In this document: piece after piece, positions 37,217-45,376 of the stretch
Position numbering within the stretch: the stretch's first letter is position 1
Layout of the letters: each line of letters starts with the position of its first letter
NCBI GenBank assembly: GCA_028698875.1
Contig: JAQVVR010000001.1
Coordinates: 186,001 to 250,000 of the forward strand
Length of the DNA stretch: 64,000 nucleotides
Reading direction: 5' to 3'
Source of the DNA: Candidatus Izemoplasmatales bacterium
Lineage (GTDB): Bacteria; Bacillota_I; Bacilli_A; Izemoplasmatales; Hujiaoplasmataceae
Position numbers and translations under genes: made by a program
Notes under the pieces: generated by a model
Told to the model about the DNA's origin: nothing
Database searches by the model: none
What the model saw: only the letters and a program-made list of their open reading frames with translations

Positions 37217-39043
37217 TTATTCATCGTCAAGTGATAATACGGACATGAAAGCTTCTTGAGGAATATCGACCGATCCGACCGATTTCATCCGTTTTTTTCC
37301 TTCTTTTTGTTTCTCGAGTAATTTCTTCTTCCGCGAGATATCCCCGCCATAACATTTGGCTAAAACATCTTTTCTTAACGCTTTAATGTTAGTTCTAGCA
37401 ATTACTTTTGAGCCAATTGCCGCCTGGATGGGAATTTCAAACAGTTGTTGAGGAATAAGTTTTTTGAGTCGAACACAAATTTTATTACCCCGATCATAAG
37501 CAAAATCTTGATGGGCAATCATAGCCAAAGCATCAACGGGTTCCCCAGCAAGCAAAATGTCAAGCTTTATCAGTTTTGCTTCTTTATAGCCTGTCAAGAT
37601 GTAATCCAAAGAAGCATAGCCCTTAGTATATGACTTTAATTTATCAAAGAAATCAAAAATGATTTCGGATAATGGCATTTCATAAGTAAGTTCCACGCGA
37701 TTGGTGCCAATATACTGCATATCCTTGAAAGTCCCGCGTTTATATTGGCATAATTCCATAATGTTACCAACATACTCTGATGGAGTAAAGATCGTAGCTT
37801 TAACAACCGGTTCTTCGATATGATGAACTTTACCTGGATCGGGCATCATGGCAGGATTATCGATGTCCATAACCGATTTATCGGTCATCACAACTCGATA
37901 ATTAACCGACGGTGCCGTAGCTATTACATTCTGATCAAATTCCCGTTCTAACCGTTCTTGGATTATATCCATATGTAACATTCCCAAAAACCCAATCCGA
38001 AAACCAAAACCTAATGCTTGCGAACTTTCCGGTTCGTAGGTTATTGAGGCATCTGATAACCGTAATTTATCTAGTGATTCTTTTAAATTCGAGTAATCAT
38101 CAGCGTCAACCGGATAGATGCCACAATACACCATTGGTGTTAATTTTCGATAACCTGGCAACGGTACCTTAGCCAAGTTATTGACTTTTGTTACGGTGTC
38201 ACCAACATTCACCGTTTCAATTGATTTGATTGCGGCTGCGAAATATCCAACATCACCAGCAGACAAATATTCTCGTTGTTCTTCCTTTGGGGTGTGAACT
38301 CCAACTTCGGTTACTTCAAAAATGGCATTGGCTGCCATCATTTTGATCTGGTCGCCTTTTTTTAAAATTCCGTTAACGATTCGGACTAAGGGGATTACAC
38401 CTCGGTATGAATCATAAAACGAATCGAAAATTAAAGCTTGGAGTGGGGCTTCAGAATCCCCTTTAGGGGCAGGAACAAGGTTAACAACCGCTTCGAGGAT
38501 TTCTCTAATACCGATGCCTTCTTTTGCGGAACATAAAATCGCGCCGGAGGCATCAAGGCCTATTGTTTCTTCAATTTCGTGACGAACCTTTTCTGGATCG
38601 GCATTGGGAAGATCGATTTTATTAATAGCCGGAATAATTTCCAAATTATTATCTAATGCAAGATAAACATTGGCCAAGGTTTGAGCCTCGATGCCTTGAC
38701 TGGCATCAATGACTAAAATCGCACCTTCGCAGGCGGCTAAAGATCGCGATACTTCGTAAGTAAAGTCAACATGACCAGGAGTATCAATTAAATGAAATGT
38801 ATAGTATTCGCCATTTAAAGCAAGGTATTGCATCGCTACGGAATTAAGTTTGATCGTAATCCCACGTTCGCGTTCTAAAGACATCGAATCAAGGTATTGA
38901 TCTTTCATATCTCGCATTGATACAGCCCCGGTCATTTCTAAGATCCGGTCAGCTAATGTTGATTTGCCATGATCGATATGGGCAATAATTGAGAAATTGC
39001 GAATATGGCTTTGGCGTTTGATCAACTCGTCTTTATTAAGCAT
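37217..39043 (-). CDS. lepA: elongation factor 4 (LepA), ribosome back-translocase
   Basis: A 608-residue translational GTPase. It has G1 AHIDHGKST (about residues 18-26), G2 RGITIK, G3 DTPGHVDF and G4 NKIDLP, domain II, EF-G-like domains III and V, and the LepA-specific C-terminal domain ending in the basic [16 protein letters not shown]. Absence of EF-G domain IV and the C-terminal signature separate it from FusA. The ATG at 39043 follows GGAGGA at nine bases. The 118-nt upstream region is AT-rich with several TATAAT-like hexamers but no single convincing promoter. Confidence 0.97.
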   Translation of the reverse strand: MLNKDELIKRQSHIRNFSIIAHIDHGKSTLADRILEMTGAVSMRDMKDQYLDSMSLERERGITIKLNSVAMQYLALNGEYYTFHLIDTPGHVDFTYEVSRSLAACEGAILVIDASQGIEAQTLANVYLALDNNLEIIPAINKIDLPNADPEKVRHEIEETIGLDASGAILCSAKEGIGIREILEAVVNLVPAPKGDSEAPLQALIFDSFYDSYRGVIPLVRIVNGILKKGDQIKMMAANAIFEVTEVGVHTPKEEQREYLSAGDVGYFAAAIKSIETVNVGDTVTKVNNLAKVPLPGYRKLTPMVYCGIYPVDADDYSNLKESLDKLRLSDASITYEPESSQALGFGFRIGFLGMLHMDIIQERLEREFDQNVIATAPSVNYRVVMTDKSVMDIDNPAMMPDPGKVHHIEEPVVKATIFTPSEYVGNIMELCQYKRGTFKDMQYIGTNRVELTYEMPLSEIIFDFFDKLKSYTKGYASLDYILTGYKEAKLIKLDILLAGEPVDALAMIAHQDFAYDRGNKICVRLKKLIPQQLFEIPIQAAIGSKVIARTNIKALRKDVLAKCYGGDISRKKKLLEKQKEGKKRMKSVGSVDIPQEAFMSVLSLDDE

Positions 39044-39136
39044 CAGCACAATTCCTCCTATTTTGCGTTATTATAACCAAAAATTGATTATAATATATTT
39101 CTAATGAATATTTTACCATAAAAGTAGTATTCTGAA

Positions 39137-39166
39137 GAAAAAAAGCACCCTTTAGGATGCTTTTTT
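39137..39166 (-). terminator. terminator of rnpB
   Basis: Stem AGCACCC/GGATGCT-type hairpin (GCATCC TAAA GGGTGC on the minus strand) followed by seven T residues, starting directly after the 3' end of RNase P RNA. Confidence 0.88.
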
Positions 39167-39167
39167 A

Positions 39168-39514
39168 GTCAGATAATCTGTAAGCCATGTTCTGTACCCA
39201 TTTCTGGGTGGCAATCATTTATCTACGGCCAAAGCCGTCAGTAAGTCAGATTCGCTTCTCCAACCCACCGTTCCCCTACCAAAATTTGGGTTTCTAGCTT
39301 GAGGGGTTTACCGCGTTTCATTTTCGCATATTTTGCGAAACTCGTCTCTGTGGCACATTCAGGGTACTTTGGCCTTTAACTTCCATTTTCCCGCCGTCAC
39401 CGTCTCCGGTGCCTGAACTTATTTTTTCGTTCAGCACAATCACTACGGGCATCACAGCCCGTGCTAGCATGGACTTTCCTAACACCGAAGTGCTCGATTG
39501 CCCAATTATCTGAC
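39168..39514 (-). ncRNA. rnpB: RNase P RNA
   Basis: About 347 nt. The ends pair: GTCAGATAAT at the 5' end (39514-39505) with ATTATCTGAC at the 3' end (39177-39168). Universally conserved blocks are present: TTAGGAAAGTCCATGC near the 5' end, GGTAAACCCC in the middle, and ACAGAACATGGCTTACAG near the 3' end. This is the catalytic RNA of tRNA 5' processing. It lies between pnp and lepA on the same strand with its own -10 and terminator. Assignment to structural type A or B needs folding. Confidence 0.96.
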
Positions 39515-39521
39515 ACTATTT

Positions 39522-39527
39522 ATTATA
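39522..39527 (-). promoter_or_regulatory. -10 element of rnpB
   Basis: TGATATAAT ends seven bases before the predicted RNA 5' end. The -35 region lies in the pnp 3' end and is not consensus. Confidence 0.6.
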
Positions 39528-39533
39528 TCACAA

Positions 39534-41675
39534 TTATTCTTGTTGCGGCTGTTGTTTGCGAAGACCTTCTAAAACGGCTTTACGGGAAAGGTCAACTCGG
39601 CCTTTATCATCGACACCGATAACCTTAACGGTGATAACGTCACCAAGTTTGACCACATCTTCAGTATTTTCAACGCGTTTAACATCTAGTTTAGAAATAT
39701 GACATAGTCCTTCTTGCCCGGGCCATAATTCCACGAAAGCGCCAAATTTTTCAACGCGTGTAACTTTTCCTGTATATACGGCCCCGATTTCAACATCTTT
39801 GACAAGATCTTCGATCATCTTGGCGGCTTGGTTAACAAAATAGAGATTTTCATGCATAATGGTAACGCGTCCATCTTGTTCAATATCGATTTTGACGTTG
39901 CCACATTTTTCAATAATTGCCGAAATGATTTTTCCACCCGATCCGATGACATCACGGATTTTATCGGGAGCAATCCGCATAATTTTGACTTTTGGTGCGT
40001 ACTTAGATACTTCTTTACGCGGTTCTGCAATCGCGGCAATCATCACTTCAAGAATTTCCATCCGACCTCTTTTAGCTTGCTCTAAAGCTTCACTCAAGAT
40101 TGCTTTGGAAATACCGCTGCATTTAATATCCATTTGCAAGGCTGTGATGCCATCTTTAGTACCAGCAACCTTGAAGTCCATATCACCAAAATGATCTTCT
40201 AGGCCCTGAATATCGGTTAAAATTGTGTAATTATTATCTTTTTTTATTAAACCCATCGCGATGCCAGCAACTGGTGCTTTAATCGGGACACCAGCAGCCA
40301 TTAATGACATTGTGCCTGAACAAATTGTTGCTTGCGAAGAGGAACCATTAGATTCCAAGACTTCAGAAACAACCCGAACAGTGTATGGAAATTCGTCTTC
40401 GGTTGGCATAACTTGTAGTAATGCGCGTTCGCCTAAGGCACCATGACCGATTTCCCGTCTTCCCGGTGAACCATAACGGCCAGTTGAACCAACGGAGTAC
40501 TGTGGGAAGTTATAATGCAACATGAAACGTTTGCCTTCTTCGATAGTCGCATCATCAATGATTTGTGCTTCGCCTAAAGCACCAAGGGTGGTGGTGGCAA
40601 AGACTTGGGTTTGGCCGCGAGTAAAGAGGGCCGAACCATGAGTTCGCTCAAACAAATCTATCTCCGCAGCGAGGGGACGAATTTCGTCTACTTTGCGGCC
40701 ATCGGGACGGATTTTATCGACTGTGATTAAGCGGCGAACTTCATTGACTTCGATTTCTTCTAAGACTTTGGCTACAAACATTAAGCGGATAGCAATCTCA
40801 TCTTTGTCAAAACCAGCTGTTTTATATTTCGCTTCTAAAGTATCCTTGATTTCATTGCCGATATCTTCAATGGTGTTTTGGCGTTGAAGTTTTTCAAAAA
40901 TCGATACCGATTTAGTGATTCGACCGCCATCCAATGCGTAAACATCAGCGCGAATATCTTCAGGAACCGTTATCAAGGGAATTTCCATTTTTGGTTTTGC
41001 GCAAGCAGCGATGATTTCTTCTTGGAAAGCTACTAATTCTTTAATTTTTTCATGACCGAACATAATTGCCTCTAACATGTCAGCTTCGGTAACCTGTTTG
41101 GCACCGGCTTCAACCATATTGATAGCATCTTTGGTTCCCGCAACAGTTAAATCGATATCCGATTGAGCCATTTGTTCAGCGGTAGGATCACAGATAAGTT
41201 CACCATTAATTCGACCAACCATGACACCGGCAACAGGACCATTGAATGGTACTCCGCCTAATCCCAAAGCTAAGCTGGAGCCAAGTAAAGCTGACATTTC
41301 TGGTGAATTATCATAATTAACTGACATGACGGTGCTGATAATTTGAACTTCGTTGCGGAAGTTATCATCAAAAAGTGGTCTTATCGGTCGGTCAATGACA
41401 CGGCAAACCAAGGTTTCATGCTCCGTTGGCCGGCCTTCGCGTCGTAAAAAACCTCCAGGAATTTTTCCTACCGAGTATAATTTTTCTTGGTATAAAACCA
41501 TTAATGGGAAGAAATCACCAGCAGAAGGCTCTTTGCCAACAACACAAACGGACAAAACTGCCGTATCATCGAAACGGACTAAAGCCGCTCCCGTGGTTTG
41601 CTTAGCCAGTTGTCCAACTTCAACGACCAACTTACGACCGCAAAAAGTTTTGGTAAAAATTTGTTTTTCGTTCAT
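39534..41675 (-). CDS. pnp: polynucleotide phosphorylase
   Basis: A 713-residue 3'-5' exoribonuclease/RNA polymerase. It has two RNase PH domains separated by an alpha-helical linker (the second contains [16 protein letters not shown] and the active-site region [19 protein letters not shown]), then a KH domain ([12 protein letters not shown]) and an S1 domain ([15 protein letters not shown]). The ATG at 41675 has GAGGAA upstream; reading further upstream would run through the rpsO terminator. It follows rpsO as in most bacteria. Confidence 0.97.
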   Translation of the reverse strand: MNEKQIFTKTFCGRKLVVEVGQLAKQTTGAALVRFDDTAVLSVCVVGKEPSAGDFFPLMVLYQEKLYSVGKIPGGFLRREGRPTEHETLVCRVIDRPIRPLFDDNFRNEVQIISTVMSVNYDNSPEMSALLGSSLALGLGGVPFNGPVAGVMVGRINGELICDPTAEQMAQSDIDLTVAGTKDAINMVEAGAKQVTEADMLEAIMFGHEKIKELVAFQEEIIAACAKPKMEIPLITVPEDIRADVYALDGGRITKSVSIFEKLQRQNTIEDIGNEIKDTLEAKYKTAGFDKDEIAIRLMFVAKVLEEIEVNEVRRLITVDKIRPDGRKVDEIRPLAAEIDLFERTHGSALFTRGQTQVFATTTLGALGEAQIIDDATIEEGKRFMLHYNFPQYSVGSTGRYGSPGRREIGHGALGERALLQVMPTEDEFPYTVRVVSEVLESNGSSSQATICSGTMSLMAAGVPIKAPVAGIAMGLIKKDNNYTILTDIQGLEDHFGDMDFKVAGTKDGITALQMDIKCSGISKAILSEALEQAKRGRMEILEVMIAAIAEPRKEVSKYAPKVKIMRIAPDKIRDVIGSGGKIISAIIEKCGNVKIDIEQDGRVTIMHENLYFVNQAAKMIEDLVKDVEIGAVYTGKVTRVEKFGAFVELWPGQEGLCHISKLDVKRVENTEDVVKLGDVITVKVIGVDDKGRVDLSRKAVLEGLRKQQPQQE

Positions 41676-41783
41676 TACTATTCCTCTTTTCTCCATGAAT
41701 CTGATTTTTCGGGGGCTTTTCTGCCCATATTTAAGGCGCCAACGAGTTGCAATTAAACCCTTGCGGCGTTTCTTACAAATAAT

Positions 41784-41810
41784 AAGCACCCAAACGATGT
41801 TGGGTGCTTT
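41784..41810 (-). terminator. hairpin between rpsO and pnp
   Basis: AGCACCCAA(A)C pairs with GTTGGGTGCT around ATCG; on the minus strand TTATTATTT follows, a weak U-tract. It may be a leaky terminator or a processing site separating rpsO and pnp, as at the E. coli rpsO-pnp junction. Confidence 0.75.
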
Positions 41811-41822
41811 CATGCCAATTGA

Positions 41823-42092
41823 CTATCGTCTGAGTCCGAGTTTTGCAATGACTGCTTGATAGCGGTCATTAGAAATGGACTGCAAATAGTTAAGCATACT
41901 CCGACGTTTTCCAACTTTGATCAATAGACCGCGTTTGGAATGGAAATCGTGTTTATGCACCAACAAATGTTGGTTTAATAATTCGATTTCTTTCGTTAGT
42001 AATGCGACTTGGACTTCCGGTGAACCGGAGTCGCCTTCTTTTGTCCCGAAATCTTTGACGATTTCATGGGTCAATTCTTTGCTTAATGCCAT
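41823..42092 (-). CDS. rpsO: 30S ribosomal protein S15
   Basis: An 89-residue S15 that binds the 16S rRNA central domain and bridges to 23S. Family signatures: DTGSPEVQ-like sequence GDSGSPEVQVALLTKEI (about 22-38), LNQHLLVHKHDFHSKRGLL and GKRRSMLNYL. The ATG at 42092 has AGGAGG eight bases upstream; the open frame upstream is the structured leader. It is transcribed from a near-consensus promoter. Confidence 0.97.
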   Translation of the reverse strand: MALSKELTHEIVKDFGTKEGDSGSPEVQVALLTKEIELLNQHLLVHKHDFHSKRGLLIKVGKRRSMLNYLQSISNDRYQAVIAKLGLRR

Positions 42093-42121
42093 TTGTTTTT
42101 TCCTCCTATGATACTGACTTA

Positions 42122-42168
42122 CCTGGATCCGAAGCAATCGTTGGAGTGTCGGTTGTTTCCGGTTCAGG
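42122..42168 (-). promoter_or_regulatory. structured rpsO leader, candidate S15 autoregulatory element
   Basis: Nested stems: CCTG (42122-42125) with CAGG (42165-42168), CCG (42129-42131) with CGG (42160-42162), and CAATCG (42135-42140) with CGGTTG (42150-42155, one mismatch). The element sits between the promoter and the SD. S15 leaders regulate their own translation in several phyla with different structures; that this is one of them is inference. Confidence 0.45.
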
Positions 42169-42178
42169 CGCAAAAATT

Positions 42179-42207
42179 ATTATATCATATGCTTCTTGCT
42201 TATGCAA
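42179..42207 (-). promoter_or_regulatory. rpsO promoter
   Basis: The -35 is TTGCAT (42207-42202), the spacer 17 bp, and the -10 TATAAT (42184-42179) with a TGA extension. Transcription would begin near 42172, leaving an 80-nt leader. Confidence 0.87.
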
Positions 42208-42223
42208 GGGAAATTTCTTGTGA

Positions 42224-44035
42224 TTATAGCATGCTTTCGAGGCCTTTGAGAATAACATACATTGAGTAGGTGTCTTGTTGGCAATATGCTAAAAGATTAT
42301 TGATGGTACTCTGTCGTTCACTGGTTTCAATTTCCCCAAACCGAGCATATTGCAGATAAGCCATCATTCCGTTTGCAATTGGTAATCCCTCATATCCGCT
42401 CGCATCAAACAGTGGCAATACTTTTTTGAGCGAATAACTACCGCCCATTTGCGGGTGATAATAATTGTATGAATCGGCAATTTCTTTGGGGAATCCACGA
42501 GCCGCAAAAAAATCATAATCATTTTTTAAAACGCGAAGTAAATCGAAGAGTCGTGAAGCGATCTCATTAAGTCGTTTGGCATATGCAGGGAACATAGTTG
42601 CTAATTCCATAAGTCGATTTTTTTCAAAAGTTTTATTATAAACAATTACTGAAGAATCTCCTTCTGGAATAGCTAATAAGAGGCTTTTAATCAAGTCTTC
42701 GCGATGATCTCCTTCTGAGGTGTCAATATATTCATAATGGGTTTTTGGATTGTTTTTTTCTAAATATCCCCGTTTAGTCTGGACGTGAACAGAAAATTGA
42801 AAAACGCTTTGTGAATAGGGGGATTCACCACGAAAACGGGGAATAATTGCTGGATAAGCTTCAAAATCGAGATAGTACAGTGGATAACAAAGGGTATCTA
42901 ATATCGCTTTGACTTTTGGTTTGTTTATGAAGGTATAATCATTTTCAACACAGTATCTTTGCATTAGGTTTTTTTCTCTTTGAAGCCACGAAATCGGAAT
43001 GTCGAGCATGTCAACAACTCCTTCATTGATTAAATCATATGTGTCGTGACAAATATCAGTTTTCTTCGGTCCCTCCGCAAATCCAAGATGTTGCTGGAAA
43101 TAATGGAAGATGGAATTGTTTTTCGGAATATGAGAGAAACAATAGTCAGCAAACTGACATTCAAAAGAGGTATTTTTTTGACATTCGTTTTTAACTAATT
43201 GGCAAGGTGAATCATCGTTAAGATTGATATGATTAAGCATCCGGTATAAATCAATCTCAATGGTTTCCGTTGTATCTGCTATGATTGCGGAAACATCAAA
43301 CAAAGAAATAAGATTAAAATCAGCTTTCGGTTGCAAATCGGGATTACCATCATAAACATACTGGTGGTTGAGCATCACCAGATACGATTTGATTGTTTGA
43401 TGCGGATAGAGTTTGTGAAGAATATAGGCTTTAAAAGCCAAATCAAAGAAATGACGACCACTGTCATTTCTCCGATCAGTCAATTTCTCTAATCGATCGG
43501 AAAAATTGGAATGAATGGTTGTGGATATCTTCGTTTTTTTGTATGTATAAATACCTTGTTCATTTTTAGTAAAAAATTGATATTTGGTTTTTCCCAAATT
43601 ATATTTCCAGTTAATCAACTCTTTATCAGTCACTGGCAAAACGGTAAATGCATATAAAGTATCAGAATAAAAACCCATTAAATCCAGACGCGCCAAAAGC
43701 GGATCTCCTGAAGCGAAATTTACCGTAATTTTTTGATTTTGCGACCACATCACATCGGGATAAAGGGATTGAATTTTCGCATAAGCAATCGCTTTTATGG
43801 CATATACGGCTTTCGATGTCACCTCTGCATGCAGTTGTTTTTTTTGCACCGTTTCATCTGGATCATCTTCATCCACAGTCGATTGATAGTTGTTTTTTAC
43901 AGATAAACATTTTAATGCCAGATATTTATCATCTTGGGATGAGGAATTCATCTGTCTTGCCGACATGCGGCTATCCAAAGCGGCATAACGGCGGCACCGA
44001 AGATAATTTAACAGATCAATCGTGGTGATAATCAT
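42224..44035 (-). CDS. DUF2779 protein: degenerate Cas4/RecB-like region fused to a DEDDy exonuclease-like domain
   Basis: A 603-residue protein. The C-terminal half has a DnaQ-like 3'-5' exonuclease arrangement: Asp390-x-Glu392 in YLDFEAYP (Exo I), YNKTFEKNRL at 466-475 (Exo II) and Tyr584-x3-Asp588 in YCQQD (Exo III). The N-terminal half resembles Cas4/RecB proteins: Cys14 in YLRCRRYA and a late cysteine cluster (Cys278, Cys285, Cys293, Cys299), suggesting a Fe-S or Zn site. The nuclease strand LARLDLMGFY keeps the Asp, but the expected ExK is replaced (LYAFTVLP), so the PD-(D/E)XK site looks dead. The start follows GGAGG. It probably acts on nucleic acid; a repair or defence role is inference. 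Confidence 0.72.
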   Translation of the reverse strand: MIITTIDLLNYLRCRRYAALDSRMSARQMNSSSQDDKYLALKCLSVKNNYQSTVDEDDPDETVQKKQLHAEVTSKAVYAIKAIAYAKIQSLYPDVMWSQNQKITVNFASGDPLLARLDLMGFYSDTLYAFTVLPVTDKELINWKYNLGKTKYQFFTKNEQGIYTYKKTKISTTIHSNFSDRLEKLTDRRNDSGRHFFDLAFKAYILHKLYPHQTIKSYLVMLNHQYVYDGNPDLQPKADFNLISLFDVSAIIADTTETIEIDLYRMLNHINLNDDSPCQLVKNECQKNTSFECQFADYCFSHIPKNNSIFHYFQQHLGFAEGPKKTDICHDTYDLINEGVVDMLDIPISWLQREKNLMQRYCVENDYTFINKPKVKAILDTLCYPLYYLDFEAYPAIIPRFRGESPYSQSVFQFSVHVQTKRGYLEKNNPKTHYEYIDTSEGDHREDLIKSLLLAIPEGDSSVIVYNKTFEKNRLMELATMFPAYAKRLNEIASRLFDLLRVLKNDYDFFAARGFPKEIADSYNYYHPQMGGSYSLKKVLPLFDASGYEGLPIANGMMAYLQYARFGEIETSERQSTINNLLAYCQQDTYSMYVILKGLESML

Positions 44036-44058
44036 GGAATTCCTCCGTTCCTCTGATG

Positions 44059-44070
44059 TGTCATATCCAT
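44059..44070 (-). promoter_or_regulatory. extended -10 upstream of the DUF2779 gene
   Basis: TGATATACT on the minus strand lies about 30 nt before the ATG, after a T-rich tract; no good -35. Coordinates are approximate. It is supported by the terminator just upstream, which separates this gene from the NUDIX gene. Confidence 0.45.
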
Positions 44071-44099
44071 TCTCAGTATATCACACTTGCGAAAAAAAA

Positions 44100-44126
44100 T
44101 ATAAAAAAAACTCCTTAAAGGAGTTT
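44100..44126 (-). terminator. terminator after the YczE-NUDIX pair
   Basis: AAACTCC pairs with GGAGTTT across TTAAA, followed by eight T residues on the minus strand. It overlaps the NUDIX stop codon. Confidence 0.87.
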
Positions 44127-44604
44127 AGATACTGTTCAAAAGACCGATTAACTCACGTTGATGAATATTATCTCCATATGGGTTTTGACTGGAATAATTT
44201 TCCAAAATACCCAAAAACTCATATATATCGTACCACTTTATTGTTAGATTTGCTTGTTTTTCGGCTTCGGTCAAAGTTTGACGATTTACGTCTTCAGAGA
44301 TGACATTACAACGAAAAAAATGGGATTCCCAAGTTTCATTGGCAAAATATTCCATCACGACACAAGTTTGGTCTCCTACTGTAACGATAACTCCGGTTTC
44401 CTCAGTGATTTCTCGGGCGCAACACTGAGCAAAAGTTTCATTGGGTTCAACACCACCACCCGGAAGGTTGAACACATCGGTTGTCTGCCAATATTCGCCC
44501 AAAATCTTATCATTTTTAATGACAATCCCGCGACAGGAGATGTGCCTATTTTGCAGTGCGATATGAGCACGGTCAATTCCATCTGCAAAAATTTCGATTA
44601 TCAT
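44125..44604 (-). CDS. NUDIX hydrolase
   Basis: A 159-residue NUDIX protein. The box GGGVEPNETFAQ...REITEETGV (about residues 50-73) matches the consensus GX5EX7REUXEEXGU fully. The substrate is unknown. It overlaps the upstream YczE-like gene by four bases (ATGA), so the two are translationally coupled. This is the second NUDIX gene in the window; it is not closely similar to the one before valS outside the motif. Confidence 0.88.
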   Translation of the reverse strand: MIIEIFADGIDRAHIALQNRHISCRGIVIKNDKILGEYWQTTDVFNLPGGGVEPNETFAQCCAREITEETGVIVTVGDQTCVVMEYFANETWESHFFRCNVISEDVNRQTLTEAEKQANLTIKWYDIYEFLGILENYSSQNPYGDNIHQRELIGLLNSI

Positions 44605-45242
44605 TTAATTGCCTCCAAAATTTTGTACACTGAATTTTTAAATAAGTCGATAAGGGGTCCAATCGCCACTCCGAAAATTATTGTTGCGGCACCAATGTAA
44701 AACCATTGTTCATAATGCCCGAAGATGATTCCGAAGATGACGGTTAAGACTAAGGCTAGCATTTCTCCAATGAGTTTACCTCGTCCGTAAGTCGAATGAA
44801 TTAAAACACCAATACCATAGCATAATTCATCAAGAGCTGGTAAAGGAAAATGACAATACGTAACCATATTCAGTCCAATAGCACATATAAAAAGTGATCC
44901 CCCAAGGTATAAGAGGTTCCAAAACAATCCCATTGTCGCAACGCTTGGAACCACCAGTTCTAATAAATCGATAATCCAGCCAACATAGGTGCTAACAACA
45001 AGAGGGAATAGAATCCATAAAGTGATTTTTTTCTTTTGAATCGCATAAGCAATTGGTAATAAGATCAAAGCAATCAAGGGATTTAAATACTTGTATGCCA
45101 ATGGAATTCCGATATTAAGGTTGCGGTAGAAAGCATCCCAAGCATCCATTCCGAGATTGGTTTTAAGCATCAAAGTGACGCATACACCCAAAAACGCTAA
45201 ACCAATCAAGTATATCATGATGTTTTTGAATGTAAATTTCAT
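44601..45242 (-). CDS. YczE/YitT-like integral membrane protein
   Basis: A 213-residue protein with about five to six hydrophobic segments. The N-terminal LIGLAFLGVCVTLMLKTNLGMDAWDAF-type pattern, a short Gly-x-Asp/Ala-Trp-Asp motif after helix 1, resembles YczE (membrane protein near the Bacillus srf operon) and YitT families. The PALDELCYG segment near 136-144 is also typical. The activity is unknown. AAGGAG precedes the ATG. It is first of a two-gene unit with a NUDIX gene; the 5' region 45243-45340 has only a weak promoter candidate (TTTACT/CATAAT). Confidence 0.72.
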   Translation of the reverse strand: MKFTFKNIMIYLIGLAFLGVCVTLMLKTNLGMDAWDAFYRNLNIGIPLAYKYLNPLIALILLPIAYAIQKKKITLWILFPLVVSTYVGWIIDLLELVVPSVATMGLFWNLLYLGGSLFICAIGLNMVTYCHFPLPALDELCYGIGVLIHSTYGRGKLIGEMLALVLTVIFGIIFGHYEQWFYIGAATIIFGVAIGPLIDLFKNSVYKILEAIK

Positions 45243-45344
45243 AGTAAATCTCCTTAAATATCTGAAGGCTTAAAAACTGTTTAAACTAAGATTCTTGAGT
45301 CTGTTATTCCATCCAATTATGCTTTAACAGCCAAAAGCAAGTAA

Positions 45345-45370
45345 AGAAAACCGCCTAGTAACCTAGGCGA
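45345..45370 (-). terminator. terminator after lon
   Basis: CGCCTAG (45352-45358) pairs with CTAGGCG (45363-45369); on the minus strand GTTTTCTTTA follows, an imperfect U-tract. Confidence 0.72.
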
Positions 45371-45376
45371 TTATCG

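Noticed and set aside
41676-41813. A 46-codon N-terminal extension of pnp.
   Set aside because: It reads through the rpsO-pnp hairpin and lacks an SD; the ATG at 41675 has GAGGAA and gives the family length.
41353-41859. Open frame (168 codons) antisense to pnp and rpsO.
   Set aside because: Crosses two real genes and a terminator; no SD or family resemblance.
44036-44100. T-rich tract before the DUF2779 gene as a -35 element.
   Set aside because: No TTGACA-like hexamer at 16-18 bp; only the extended -10 is kept.
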